64,000 nt of DNA from G963663365 sp963663365 (GCA_963663365.2 CAXXIH010000008.1:434001-498000); one strand, 5' to 3'. Counted from the first letter of the stretch, positions 24,574 through 33,740 are shown. Program-made: numbers and translations. Notes: a model not told the origin generated them from the sequence alone.

Positions 24574-25133
24574 AGAACCAACTTCTAGCACTACTCTTTT
24601 GTTTGGCCCTTTTGTGCGGTTGTTCCACCATGGAAATTGCGGGAACAAGCGTCCTTGGTGCCGTCCTGCTGACCGCCTCTGACCATCCAGCTCCCGCACG
24701 GCCAACGCGTAAGCAGCAAGAGCCGCATCCGCCTTCAACGCTCTCCCCACAGTATCACAACCGGATCACAACGAAGTCCAGCAGATACGCCTCGAACTCA
24801 CCACAAGGCACCGGGGTGGACCGGGAAACCTCTCTGCTCCTTCAGAGCGTTAGAAACCAGGTGCATGAGGCGGTTCGAGAGTTTGACCTCGGAGAGGACT
24901 ACAGCCGGGCGTATCGGAAATTCCAAGAAATCCAGTACGACGTCTTGCCTGTCAATGAACGCGCGGACGCCTATGCCCAGAAAGCCATCTGTGCGCTGTT
25001 ATGCGGCCGCACCGATGTTGCCCATGCCTCCATTCAAAATGCATTCAGCTTAAACCAGCGAATATTTCAATCGCACGTTTTTACTCCTTACAATCCTGAA
25101 ATTCGAAAACGTCTGATTCAGATACTTCCCTAA
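24570..25133 (+). CDS. Lipoprotein with TPR-like helical domain
   Basis: The 187-residue product has a lipoprotein signal (MKNQLLALLFCLALLCGCST, lipobox LLCGC), a disordered Pro/Thr-rich stretch, and a helical repeat region (YSRAYRKFQEIQYDVLPVNE, RADAYAQKAICALLCGRTDV, AHASIQNAFSLNQRI) like a pair of tetratricopeptide units. It would be anchored in the inner or outer membrane facing the periplasm. The start overlaps the preceding gene's stop (ATGA). Lipoproteins with such repeats often help assemble envelope complexes. Confidence 0.75.
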   Translation: MKNQLLALLFCLALLCGCSTMEIAGTSVLGAVLLTASDHPAPARPTRKQQEPHPPSTLSPQYHNRITTKSSRYASNSPQGTGVDRETSLLLQSVRNQVHEAVREFDLGEDYSRAYRKFQEIQYDVLPVNERADAYAQKAICALLCGRTDVAHASIQNAFSLNQRIFQSHVFTPYNPEIRKRLIQILP

Positions 25134-25156
25134 ATCCCAAAGGAGAACCTTACATC

Positions 25157-25447
25157 ATGAGTCTTACCTTCAACGCTTCATCCGTTTTCACCGCCGAACG
25201 CGACGAACAAGGCAACGAGTTCTTCCGCGGCGCGCTTGATCTCACCGGCCTGAAAAAGATCAAAGGTTCCAAAGTAGAAGTAGTATTAATACATGGAGAT
25301 TCATTGCCCAGCAGCCTGCGCTCGCTGGTGAAGGCGGCCGATAAAAACCAACTGTTCTTGGTTATGTCAAACACTGCGGATAGCAACTCCAAGAAAAGTG
25401 GACGACGACGCACAATAAGCAGCGCTTCATCATCCCTCACCAGTTGA
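25157..25447 (+). CDS. Small hypothetical protein (96 aa)
   Basis: AAAGGAGAACC precedes ATG at 25157. The sequence MSLTFNASSVFTAERDEQGN, LTGLKKIKGSKVEVVLIHGD, NQLFLVMSNTADSN and a basic Ser-rich tail suggest a small beta protein. It is the last gene of the Hsp70 operon, 23 bases after the lipoprotein gene. No family is recognised. Confidence 0.62.
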   Translation: MSLTFNASSVFTAERDEQGNEFFRGALDLTGLKKIKGSKVEVVLIHGDSLPSSLRSLVKAADKNQLFLVMSNTADSNSKKSGRRRTISSASSSLTS

Positions 25448-25560
25448 ATCGCACTCAAATCGATTCTCTAGAAAAATGATTTCCATAAATACTTAATCAC
25501 CATCGTGTCAGTCGAATTAAACATCTTACGAAATTGGCGACACAATCAATAAACAGAAAA

Positions 25561-25929
25561 ATGCGAAAGATTGACACCTCCACACTCTATGATGCCACAG
25601 AGCTGCACAAAATCCTTCGCGGGGTTGTGAACATAAACACTTTACGACAACACGGCCTTGTCGGATCACCTGGAAGCGGCTACTGGGGCGGTAACGTGGT
25701 TGATGCCCTAAATAAATACTGGCAATATCTTGTCAGTCAACGTTTAGAGGGCAAGGTGGGAAAGGACAACCACCATGACCCAGACAACACGGTCTTTGAC
25801 AACCGAGAAAAAGAAATACAAGACAGACCGGTTCACACTGATTCAAGAACGAGAGAACCGCTGGAAGGTGAGCGGGAGAGATTCCGAAGGCTCATATCGG
25901 AGAATCCGATTCGATGCCAAGGATCTTAG
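25561..25929 (+). CDS. Small putative DNA-binding protein preceding an integrase
   Basis: From ATG at 25561 (or TTG at 25534) the product starts MRKIDTSTLYDATELHKILR and has NINTLRQHGLVGSPGSGYWG and NVVDALNKYWQYLVS, resembling a helix-turn-helix of the excisionase/MerR kind. The frame overlaps the integrase gene by 155 bases in another frame, and the overlapping part has no protein-like character. The biological protein may be shorter, or a frameshift may have lengthened it. A role in directing recombination is plausible. Confidence 0.45.
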   Translation: MRKIDTSTLYDATELHKILRGVVNINTLRQHGLVGSPGSGYWGGNVVDALNKYWQYLVSQRLEGKVGKDNHHDPDNTVFDNREKEIQDRPVHTDSRTREPLEGERERFRRLISENPIRCQGS

Positions 25930-26983
25930 CGAGGCCATACGGACGGCCGAAAGAATTCTGCAAAATTTAACAGACAATCGTAAAAACAAACCACTGCGGA
26001 AGGCTCAACGCCACTGCATGATTCGCATCAGCGATGCTCTATTTCGGTCGGCTGAGTCTCGCAATTGGTCCGAATACACCCGCCAAAGCGATGCAACTTC
26101 CTCCGAGTATTTTTTGGATTGGGTAGATCGGAAAGGATTGACGTTCTGGCATGAACTTCGTTTTGAGCACGTACAACAGTACAGGAAATGTCTCTTAGAA
26201 CGAGGTCTTGCTTATGACACGATACGGCTTTATTTGGTTCCCGTACGCCGGACCGCCATGTGGATGTCTATGAATTGGCCGAAAGACTACGTCAACATCT
26301 GCCAAGGCTTACGACTATCCCGCCGAGATGTTTGTTCAACTTCATACAATGAAGAGGAAGGGAATCTTTTTCTTCCGATTGCCTCTGTGTTGGACTTCCT
26401 GGACTGGCTGACTCGGGATGAGGAATGGGACAGACTCTCCGTTGGTGTCGCCTTGCAAGGACTTGCTGGTCTTCAACTGCAAGAAGCGCTTCGTCTGACT
26501 TGGGACAAAGTCAATATACCTGAACAGTCCATTACCATCGACGGCTTTGTCAAGAATCAATACCGAATTCGGAAGATTCCTATCGTTAATACAGTTCTTT
26601 GGATATTGCGGAGAGCACGCAGTGGAACTCGAAGTTCTGGGAGGTTAATACCTCATTTTTCTGCCTATGATAGTTATTCACCCGCCCTAAAGAGAGCCTT
26701 CCGGGAATCCAAGCAAGGGATTGTCATCAAACCGAAGGATTTAAGAAACACAATCCAGACGGCCGCGATTGATGGAGGTTGGTATGGGTACTACGTTCAA
26801 CGGTATGTCGGCCATGCGCCTGCAACAATCGGAGAGCGTCATTACCATGGTGATCAGGGAAAAAGATTATTTCCGCTCTTCCAGGAAAAGGTAGTAGCTC
26901 ATATTGAAGAGGAAATTGGAAAGTGGAAAGCGCCGGAGAATTCTCCTCTTGTATTCGGTCCGAGGTTGGCCGTTAAGGGGTAA
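25775..26983 (+). CDS. Tyrosine recombinase/integrase with altered catalytic residues
   Basis: The 402-residue protein has a SAM-like N-terminal domain (HELRFEHVQQYRKCLLERGL, YDTIRLYLVPVRRTAMWMS) and a C-terminal catalytic domain. In the first motif, normally TGLRxSE, it reads AGLQLQEALRLTWDKV, so the first Arg is replaced by Gln. The HxxR motif reads KPKDLRNTIQ (Lys for His, Arg kept). RYVGHAPATIGERHYHGD supplies the later His and the Tyr nucleophile. The substitutions may weaken cleavage, though KDLR is also seen in relatives of unusual integrases. The gene ends about 94 bases before a tRNA-Arg fragment. Confidence 0.75.
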   Translation: MTQTTRSLTTEKKKYKTDRFTLIQERENRWKVSGRDSEGSYRRIRFDAKDLSEAIRTAERILQNLTDNRKNKPLRKAQRHCMIRISDALFRSAESRNWSEYTRQSDATSSEYFLDWVDRKGLTFWHELRFEHVQQYRKCLLERGLAYDTIRLYLVPVRRTAMWMSMNWPKDYVNICQGLRLSRRDVCSTSYNEEEGNLFLPIASVLDFLDWLTRDEEWDRLSVGVALQGLAGLQLQEALRLTWDKVNIPEQSITIDGFVKNQYRIRKIPIVNTVLWILRRARSGTRSSGRLIPHFSAYDSYSPALKRAFRESKQGIVIKPKDLRNTIQTAAIDGGWYGYYVQRYVGHAPATIGERHYHGDQGKRLFPLFQEKVVAHIEEEIGKWKAPENSPLVFGPRLAVKG

Positions 26984-27076
26984 AATTGCACGATTATTGC
27001 ACGGTTGACACTTTTTCCTAAATTGCAAAAAAAATCAGCAATCACACAATCCAAGTAAGATCAACAGCTTAGGAAG

Positions 27077-27118
27077 CGCGCCGACAGGGATTCGAACCCC
27101 GAACCTCCTGATCCGTAG
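27077..27118 (-). other. 3' part of a tRNA-Arg(ACG): probable attachment-site scar
   Basis: On the minus strand the sequence runs CTACGGA TCAGG AGGTT CGGGG TTCGAAT CCCTG TCGGCGC G: anticodon loop with anticodon ACG, 3' anticodon stem, variable loop, complete T arm with TTCGAAT, 3' acceptor strand and discriminator base. The 5' half of the tRNA is absent. Such 3' tRNA segments are left at the ends of elements integrated by tyrosine recombinases. It lies between two integrase genes. Confidence 0.85.
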
Positions 27119-27262
27119 TTAGTTTTTCACGTATAACATAAAATAACAAGAGATACTCAACTTACTGAAAAATCAATGTTTATGGTCATAGCCTCAAGTG
27201 GCCAAGTAGCTTGTTTTAGTGTATAATATGGATTGTGTAGGAACGTAGTAGGTAAAGGAAAC

Positions 27263-28375
27263 ATGGCCTGGAAACTCTGGAAACACCCAAAAACTAAAGT
27301 CTATTATGCCCGCCTTCAGACCCGTGATAAGGACATCAAGCGTTCACTCCGCACAACAAAGAAGGGTGAAGCAACTGAGTTTGTTCGTCAACTTGATGCA
27401 AAACAGGTTGCCGATGACCTTGGTCTGTCGATACCAACGGGAAAGAAAAGACTTAAGGATGCAGTTGAGGCATTCCTGGAAGACGTCGAGATCAATGTTT
27501 CGAAGAGCTGGGCATATGATTGTAAACTCGTCTTGAATCGAGTGGTGGCCTTCTGGAGAAGCAAGCAGAAGAAGTATGTGAAGGATTTGACTCTACCTAT
27601 GGTGAAGACGTACCGGACCCATCGCCTGAAGGAGAAGGCTTTCGCCGCCAACGCAAAGGTGAAGGGATTGGGAAAGCGTAGCACAACCGGAAAGCCTGTA
27701 TCCCGCAGTACCGTAAACATGGAAGCGACAATCATCCACAAACTTGTGAAGTTCTGTATTGATCAGGAGTGGCTGCCTCAGTCTGCGATCTGGTCACTGC
27801 CTCGTCTGCCGGTAAAAGAAAAGCCGATCAAGTATCTCAGTCGTGATCAAGTCCATCATCTTCTTGAAGTTGCCGAAAAACATGGAACCGAGATTCACGC
27901 CTACATCGCCATAGCTGCTCATACCGGATTCAGGAATTCGTCCATCGTGGGAATGACCTGGGGACATATTGATCCAAATGCAGGCCGAATTAGTGCACCT
28001 GCAAAAGGCGGAAAACTTATTACGGTGAAACTCTCATCAGCTCTTGCCGAGATTCTCAAAGACTATGGGGAAGATACACTTGAAAAACTTTCTAAAACCC
28101 ACCGAAATGAATGGTTGTTCCCCGCCCCAAGTGGAACTGGGCATGTCGTTGATCTGCGAAAATCATTTGAAAAAGTAGCAAAGGCAGCAAAACTCGATTG
28201 GGTTACGCCACATGTTCTCCGGCATACATTTGGATCTCTCTTGGCACAAGAGGGAGTGCCTATCCAGCAAATAGCCAATCTGATGGGACACAGTGACGTG
28301 CGGGTCACGATGAAACATTACGCTGCACTGCTCCCGTCGAATCTTGATACCGCAATTGACAAACTAAATCTGTAA
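27263..28375 (+). CDS. Tyrosine recombinase/phage-type integrase
   Basis: The ATG at 27263 (MAWKLWKHPKTKVYYARLQT) follows AAAGGAAAC. The 370-residue protein has an N-terminal arm-binding region (WKHPKTKVYYARLQTRDKDI), a core-binding helical domain (LKDAVEAFLEDVEINVSKSW) and a complete catalytic set: AAHTGFRNSSIVGMTW (Arg), TPHVLRHTFGSLLA (HxxR) and LMGHSDVRVTMKHYAAL (His and Tyr). It is likely active. It lies just beyond the tRNA fragment, and its 3' end overlaps a truncated gene on the other strand, so it may belong to a different element from the upstream integrase. Confidence 0.93.
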   Translation: MAWKLWKHPKTKVYYARLQTRDKDIKRSLRTTKKGEATEFVRQLDAKQVADDLGLSIPTGKKRLKDAVEAFLEDVEINVSKSWAYDCKLVLNRVVAFWRSKQKKYVKDLTLPMVKTYRTHRLKEKAFAANAKVKGLGKRSTTGKPVSRSTVNMEATIIHKLVKFCIDQEWLPQSAIWSLPRLPVKEKPIKYLSRDQVHHLLEVAEKHGTEIHAYIAIAAHTGFRNSSIVGMTWGHIDPNAGRISAPAKGGKLITVKLSSALAEILKDYGEDTLEKLSKTHRNEWLFPAPSGTGHVVDLRKSFEKVAKAAKLDWVTPHVLRHTFGSLLAQEGVPIQQIANLMGHSDVRVTMKHYAALLPSNLDTAIDKLNL

Positions 28376-28595
28376 GTTTGCCCTTAAGTTCAGCATACCC
28401 CACCGGCTCAGCCAGCCCTCTAAGCCGCCCCAACCCCACGCTCCTCCCATCCCCCAGTCTCTCGTTAATCAAATCTGTGCTCAACACATAGAACTCCCAG
28501 TTGGACATATCCATAATTGCCACTTCGTGGCGAGCTTTATGATGTTTTTGATAATGAAAGCCATTATCAAAAATTGAAAGTTTATAAAGTTCCAT
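28305..28595 (-). pseudogene. Truncated gene fragment overlapping the integrase end
   Basis: The minus-strand frame MELYKLSIFDNGFHYQKHHK, then SNWEFYVLSTDLINERLGDG and VGLGRLRGLAEPVGYAELKG, looks like the C-terminal part of a PD-(D/E)XK-like or uncharacterised domain (FYVLST..lNe...VgLgRL..L.EPV.YaeLk). The last 20 or so residues run antisense into the integrase gene, so the original C-terminus has probably been replaced by the insertion. The N-terminus may be truncated too. Confidence 0.5.
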
Positions 28596-28975
28596 ATTAT
28601 GTTCAGCCCGATTCCTGATACATGTGGTTGAAATACGCGAAGTGTCTCAAAAATCATGATTGTGTGTACATCTTTTTTTGTCGCTTTTTCCAGAAAAACC
28701 TAGATTTATGACGAGTGTTGCATTTTTGCAACACCAAAGATGTGGCGACCGATGTGTGTACTAATGATAATGTTAAAAAGGCAGAATATAATCAGAAATT
28801 TTGGGAATTTGCAGAAGTTTTTAATCTTGATAATTCATAATTATCCTATTGACGTACGGGTGAAGTCGAGTACGATTGCAGTGAATAGGTGCTCGGGGAT
28901 TCGATGCAGGCTATGTTAAATACAGTTATTGTGTTTGTGTGACTAGAATAGAGATGTTGCGCGAAGGTTTGTGCT
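28596..28975. promoter_or_regulatory. AT-rich intergenic region, presumed promoter for secreted-protein operon
   Basis: No gene-like frame is present. A TTGACG (about 28850) followed after 16 bases by TACGAT is a weak -35/-10 candidate for the operon starting at 28976. Nothing else stands out. Confidence 0.35.
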
Positions 28976-29731
28976 ATGGATTTGCAGACCGGCAATAGGC
29001 TTGTTCTGGGAAAATATTCCCGGCTATTTGCGCAAGCGAAGTTTCGGGTATTTATTTGTGCTGTTTTTTTGTTTTTCTTGACTATTCTGAGCTCTCAGAT
29101 TGCTGTGTCAGAAGAGGGTGTTGAGTATGATATTTTTTTGAAGTTGAAGTCCGAGACAGATGTAGCTGCCAATTCCCAAACTGTGTCCGGAAGCGCTTAT
29201 ATAGAAAACGACCAGTTGATTCTGGATGGCGCAACGATCTGTATCCAGAAGATCAATCAGCGAACCGGCGATTTATTTATTGATCCAACCGTCACGGCTC
29301 ACTTCTTAATCTCAGAAGAAGCAGGCGTCCACACGGGTGCAGAGCAAGTCAGTGGAATTAGGCTGCATTCCGGCACAAAGACCCTTGATGTGGTTCTGAG
29401 CTGCTCAGTGGATGGTGCTTTTTACAAAGTCTACAGCGACGGTCAAGAGGCGGCGTGCAAAGAATTTTCGGCAGGCACAGAGTATATTCTTCAGGTTCTT
29501 ATGCAGCATGAAAGCCTGTCAGTGCGCATAACAGAAGACGGGCACGAAGAGGAATTGATTCATTTGGAGGATGCGCAGGCGTTTCCAAATCCGGCAAATA
29601 TTTATTTATTTCTTGAATCAAAAGATGAACAACAGAAAACGATACGGAAAATAGACTCTGTTGAAATCCTGAGTCAATCCATCCATACAGACGATACGGC
29701 GGTTAATCAATGGAGGATCTACACGCAATGA
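28976..29731 (+). CDS. Secreted hypothetical protein (251 aa)
   Basis: An N-terminal hydrophobic helix (FRVFICAVFLFFLTILSSQI) ending in SEEGVEYD is a probable signal peptide or signal anchor. The remainder is beta-rich with LKLKSETDVAANSQTVSGSA, SGIRLHSGTKTLDVVLSCSV and a LFLESKDEQQKTIRKIDSVE ending that recalls concanavalin/LamG-type domains. No family assignment is secure. Its stop overlaps the ATG of the next gene (ATGA). Confidence 0.6.
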   Translation: MDLQTGNRLVLGKYSRLFAQAKFRVFICAVFLFFLTILSSQIAVSEEGVEYDIFLKLKSETDVAANSQTVSGSAYIENDQLILDGATICIQKINQRTGDLFIDPTVTAHFLISEEAGVHTGAEQVSGIRLHSGTKTLDVVLSCSVDGAFYKVYSDGQEAACKEFSAGTEYILQVLMQHESLSVRITEDGHEEELIHLEDAQAFPNPANIYLFLESKDEQQKTIRKIDSVEILSQSIHTDDTAVNQWRIYTQ

Positions 29732-31356
29732 ATCCGGACAAATGGTGTCACGGATTCCTCCTAGAAAAGTTGCAGGCGGAAATTTTCGCCTGCGCGCTGG
29801 TTGCCGCTATTTTGCTTCTGATAAATGGATTGAATGGGACCAAAACTGTCTCTGCCCAGGAAGCGGAATCGGGCCAAGTTATTGAAAATGGAAGGTTTTA
29901 TGACGATTTTTCACGGCAAGACGCTGAGATCGGCGAACACTATCGAACGATTACATCAGAGGCGGATAGCGACCTCGATGGTCTCTCTGACTTGGAGGAG
30001 ATGGAGCTGGGCACGAATCCCAAAGACGTCGATACAGACCGCGATGGTATCGGTGACGGTGACGAGGTCAATGCCGGTATGAATCCACTGGATGCATCCG
30101 ATAGTCCAATCCGTTCGAGCTTTGGATATTTTTCAATTGTGAATGTTTCCGTACCGGTCGCCCGTAATTCGGTGGGGCCGGTTTTATCAAGTTTGAATTT
30201 GGTTCCACCAGAAGCGTATCTTGGACAAACGTTGGGACGTCCCGTACGGATGGAAGCTCATCCCCCCACCATCATTGCTGAGAGCCATTTCGATACGAGT
30301 GACGAAGACTGGCGTACGTATGGAGACGCTCAGCACTTCACCGGAATACCGGATTACGACTCTACATATGGCAATCCGGGAGGCACAATCTGTGCGACTG
30401 ATGATAATCTTTTCGGTGTCTGGGATTGGCGGGCCCCTTCAAAATTCCTGGGAAATATTTGTTTTGGATATGGAGAAACCCTGACGCTGGATCTCACCCA
30501 ATCGGGGGAAGGCGATCTTGTGGATGACGAAGATGTCGTACTCGTTGGTGGGGGATACAAACTTGTCATCGAGTTACCAAGTTCACCCGGTGAAACCTGG
30601 AGTTCCTACAGTTTTACACTGGATGAATCATCAGGGTGGAAGAATGCCCAAACGGGAAACGCTCCCACCAAGCAGGAGATGCTCGCGGTGCTTTGGGCCC
30701 TTAATGACCTGCGCCTCCGTGGTGAATATACGGATGGTCCCGACCAGGGGTGTTTGGATAATGTTGTCATTTATGGCCATAACGACAACGACGGGGATGG
30801 ATTACCGCTATCGGTCGAAAAAGCGCTCGGATTGATTGGCCGGGAAGCGGATACGGATGGAGATGGTATCTCGGATGGTTTGGAGGATTTTGACGGTGAC
30901 GGTCTCGCGAATAAGTATGAAGTATTGCTTCTCACCGATCCTACCCGAGCGGATACGGATAATAATGGCGTACCTGATGGCGATGAGGACCCGGATGGAG
31001 ATGGTCTCACTCATGCCAAGGAAATGCAACTGGGCACCAATCCATTTGCAGCAGATTCTGATAGCGATGGATTGAACGATCGTGAGGAAGTGGAAAAGGG
31101 CGTGAATCCGCTTCTCGCGGATACCGATGGTGATGCTTTTGGCGATGGAGGTGAGACCGAGCTAGAGTCAGATCCACAGGATAGGTTGGTGACACCTGTA
31201 GGTGATGCGGTCACATCTCTCGCAGCTTCTAACATGTGCTACCCAATTTCACCGGTCGCAATCGGTCCGGTTTTCTCGGCTCTGAATACGACTATCCCAA
31301 TGGCGGATGATGCGATCGGACGAGTGTTTAGTGTAAACAATAACGCGGCAGAATGA
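29728..31356 (+). CDS. Secreted protein with Ca-binding thrombospondin type 3-like repeats
   Basis: The start at 29728 overlaps the previous stop (ATGA) and has GGAGG upstream. After a signal segment (IFACALVAAILLLINGL) come DSDLDGLSDLEEMELGTNP, DVDTDRDGIGDGDEV and later DGDGLPLSVEKALGLI, DTDGDGISDGLEDFDGDGLA, DTDNNGVPDGDEDPDGDGLT, DSDSDGLNDREEVEKGVNP. These are Asp-rich Ca-binding repeats of extracellular scaffold proteins. A beta domain (about 175-340) lies between the two clusters. A short motif (GPVLSSLNLVP; GPVFSALNTTIP) appears before and after the repeats. The product is probably exported and surface-bound. Confidence 0.78.
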   Translation: MNPDKWCHGFLLEKLQAEIFACALVAAILLLINGLNGTKTVSAQEAESGQVIENGRFYDDFSRQDAEIGEHYRTITSEADSDLDGLSDLEEMELGTNPKDVDTDRDGIGDGDEVNAGMNPLDASDSPIRSSFGYFSIVNVSVPVARNSVGPVLSSLNLVPPEAYLGQTLGRPVRMEAHPPTIIAESHFDTSDEDWRTYGDAQHFTGIPDYDSTYGNPGGTICATDDNLFGVWDWRAPSKFLGNICFGYGETLTLDLTQSGEGDLVDDEDVVLVGGGYKLVIELPSSPGETWSSYSFTLDESSGWKNAQTGNAPTKQEMLAVLWALNDLRLRGEYTDGPDQGCLDNVVIYGHNDNDGDGLPLSVEKALGLIGREADTDGDGISDGLEDFDGDGLANKYEVLLLTDPTRADTDNNGVPDGDEDPDGDGLTHAKEMQLGTNPFAADSDSDGLNDREEVEKGVNPLLADTDGDAFGDGGETELESDPQDRLVTPVGDAVTSLAASNMCYPISPVAIGPVFSALNTTIPMADDAIGRVFSVNNNAAE

Positions 31357-31440
31357 TTTTCAGCAAAGCGGCGCTCAACGCCCCCCGGAAGGCGCTGCCA
31401 AGAAATAAAGTGATTCAGGCAATATGGAGGTATCAGAATC

Positions 31441-32772
31441 ATGCTCGGAATCCCTGAAATTAAAAACAATCTTGGCTGGTGGGCCGTTCCATTTGGATTA
31501 ATTTTAGCTGGAATAGCACCGACCGAGTCAGCACAAATCTATTTTGAAAGCGGCTCGACAGGTGCAGATGGACCTCTGATTTTCGAACAGCCTGAAAGCG
31601 CTACAACTGTCGTTTTCGATCCGGCGACATTCGATCCGCCACTTGATCCGGAAGGTGACAACATCTTTCATTTTACGACGATTTATATTCCGACAAATCT
31701 AACGTTGCGAATGACCGATGAGAAACTCGGATCGCTTCCTGTGATTTGGTTGTCTCAAGGGGACGTTATCATCGATGGGACACTGGACCTTAATGGCGAA
31801 GGTGCGGACTATTATAATTCAGGTGGTTATGGGGGTCTGTTTGCCCAGATCGCGGGTGCCGGCGGCTTTCGTGGTGGAAAAAGAAACCAAGCGGGGTGCG
31901 GTCCCGGAGCCGGTGGAGTTGGTATAAGGATACATCAACCCTATTTTACGGATGCCAAGGGCGGTGGCGCGGGACACGCCAACGTAGGTAATGGGGAATC
32001 TGGAGGCCGAGCCTATGGTAACATGTTTCTGATGCCTCTGATTGGTGGCTCAGGGGGAGGAGGAGGAGAAAGTGACCCTAACGATACGCGTAATACAGCA
32101 GCGGGTGGAGGTGGTGGAGGCGGTGCCATTTTGATTGCCAGCTCTACTTCCATCGTTTTGAAAGGGGGGAGAATCCAAGTTAACGGTGGCGCCGGTGAAT
32201 TGGCTGGTGGCACATCAATCCAATATAATTACTCAGGCGGCGGCGGGAGTGGCGGCTCAATACGCATGATGGCCCCTGAAATTAGTGGCTATGGGTGGTT
32301 GGACGCTCTAGGTGGGCATTATGGAGCAGCTTATAGTATAGACGGATATGCTGGCTCCGAGGGACGAATCCGCTTGGAATGTTACGAACACAATCGGCAT
32401 TTTCTTTTACAAATGTATTGTAATCCAATGTGCACTTGGGGTACCCCGATCCGGGTTTTTCCCCCCGAAACAGCGCCTAAAGTGCGTGTGACCAGTATCG
32501 ATGGTGTATCGGTCCCAGAGCGTGCCAGAGGATTTTATTTAGTCCCCGATGTGGAAATCGTAGCTTCTACAACATCCACGGTTACCATTGAAACAAACTA
32601 TGTACCGGTAGGTACCGAGGTGGAACTCACCATTCAACCGGAATACGAGAGTCAGATAACCGTAATCACTACTCCCTTGCAGGGAACCTTGGAGCGATCC
32701 ACGGCAGAAGCCAGAGTCCAATTCCCACCGGGCTTCTCACGAGGCTACGTATTCGCAAACTGGGAACCGTAG
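31441..32772 (+). CDS. Secreted glycine-rich protein (443 aa)
   Basis: ATGGAGGTATC precedes ATG at 31441. A signal-like hydrophobic start is followed by a beta domain (HFTTIYIPTNLTLRMTDEKL, PVIWLSQGDVIIDGTLDLNG) and a long Gly-rich region (AGAGGFRGGK, GGGAGHANVGNGESGGRAYG, GGSGGGGGES, AAGGGGGGGAILIASSTSIV). This is typical of parallel beta-helix surface proteins. The C-terminal region (PLQGTLERSTAEARVQFPPG) ends RGYVFANWEP, a natural-looking end. It belongs to the same secreted-protein group as its neighbours. Confidence 0.75.
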   Translation: MLGIPEIKNNLGWWAVPFGLILAGIAPTESAQIYFESGSTGADGPLIFEQPESATTVVFDPATFDPPLDPEGDNIFHFTTIYIPTNLTLRMTDEKLGSLPVIWLSQGDVIIDGTLDLNGEGADYYNSGGYGGLFAQIAGAGGFRGGKRNQAGCGPGAGGVGIRIHQPYFTDAKGGGAGHANVGNGESGGRAYGNMFLMPLIGGSGGGGGESDPNDTRNTAAGGGGGGGAILIASSTSIVLKGGRIQVNGGAGELAGGTSIQYNYSGGGGSGGSIRMMAPEISGYGWLDALGGHYGAAYSIDGYAGSEGRIRLECYEHNRHFLLQMYCNPMCTWGTPIRVFPPETAPKVRVTSIDGVSVPERARGFYLVPDVEIVASTTSTVTIETNYVPVGTEVELTIQPEYESQITVITTPLQGTLERSTAEARVQFPPGFSRGYVFANWEP

Positions 32773-32774
32773 AA

Positions 32775-33628
32775 ATGTTCTATGCCGCTTTTGCTGACAT
32801 ACACGGGGAAACCGTACGCACAATCGATCTAGGTGATGGATGGGTACTTGGCGAAGTCATCTGGGCCGGGGTGCATAACGGTCCCTATTTCGGTATCCCA
32901 CCTACAGGATTGGATGTGTCCATTCGAGGCGGACTGCTACTACACTTCGATCCAAACGGCCTATTAGTCTATGGGGCGAATTACTGGAATAATCTGGACA
33001 CGCTTCGTGAAATGGGTGTTGTCCCCGAGACCGTCGGGACCTTTGATAGCCACATGGATATTGGAAAGATTACGCCCGGTGAGGCTATATACAATAGCGA
33101 TAGTGGGGATTACCAAGTCAAAGGTAGCGCGATGCCAGTGCAACTGAAGCAACGAGAGATTACTTCCATTTTGTTTATTCAGAGTTGAGCGGTGACTTCC
33201 GCATAAGGGCTAAAATGTGGGCCGAGAACTTGGACGCGACCGACGTTTGGGGATCGGCAGGAATAATCGTGAAAGACGATCTTACGCCGGAAGCGCCCTT
33301 CTATTTAGCCTTTGTCCGAACTGATTATAATGGCTACCTCGCCACCCGCAGTGTTCCAGATAGTCCTTGGGAAAGCGCTAATTTACCTTTTGACGCTCAG
33401 TATGGAGCCATTGAGATTGTTCGGCAAGCTAACGACTTCAGTATCAACTATATCGATGATGCAACGGGTGAACTAATGGAATACGATAGCCGCTCGCTTG
33501 AATTCGAAGATCCGGTCTACGTTGGGCTTCAAGTACGCTCGTGGAATCCCGGAAAATACACAATAGGCTACTTCGTTGATGTGGACTTGGAAACCACTTC
33601 TTCAGTCGAGCATTGGTATCTTTATTAA
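32775..33628 (+). pseudogene. Frameshifted secreted-protein gene (two fragments)
   Basis: Frame 1 (32775-33188) reads MFYAAFADIHGETVRTIDLG and DVSIRGGLLLHFDPNGLLVY; frame 2 (33185-33628) reads SGDFRIRAKMWAENLDATDV and PFYLAFVRTDYNGYLATRSV, a DUF1349/LamG-like beta domain. Near 33155-33180 the sequence in the second frame gives DYFHFVYSELSGDFR, the usual way into that domain (FHFVY.e.sGDF), so one base was gained or lost just upstream. There is no ribosome site or signal peptide at 32775, so the 5' end may also be lost or fused to the previous gene. Confidence 0.6.
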
Positions 33629-33740
33629 AGTGAGGTCAGAAATCCAACTTATATGGCGCAACTCTCTTTCCGAACTGCGTATGGCACCGGGGGATGTCTA
33701 CATTTCCCCCGGGCCGTGTGCGGAGTCGAGGATAATACAT

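Noticed and set aside
27060..27130. Complete tRNA gene
   Set aside because: Only the segment from anticodon loop to acceptor end is present; D arm and 5' acceptor strand are missing.
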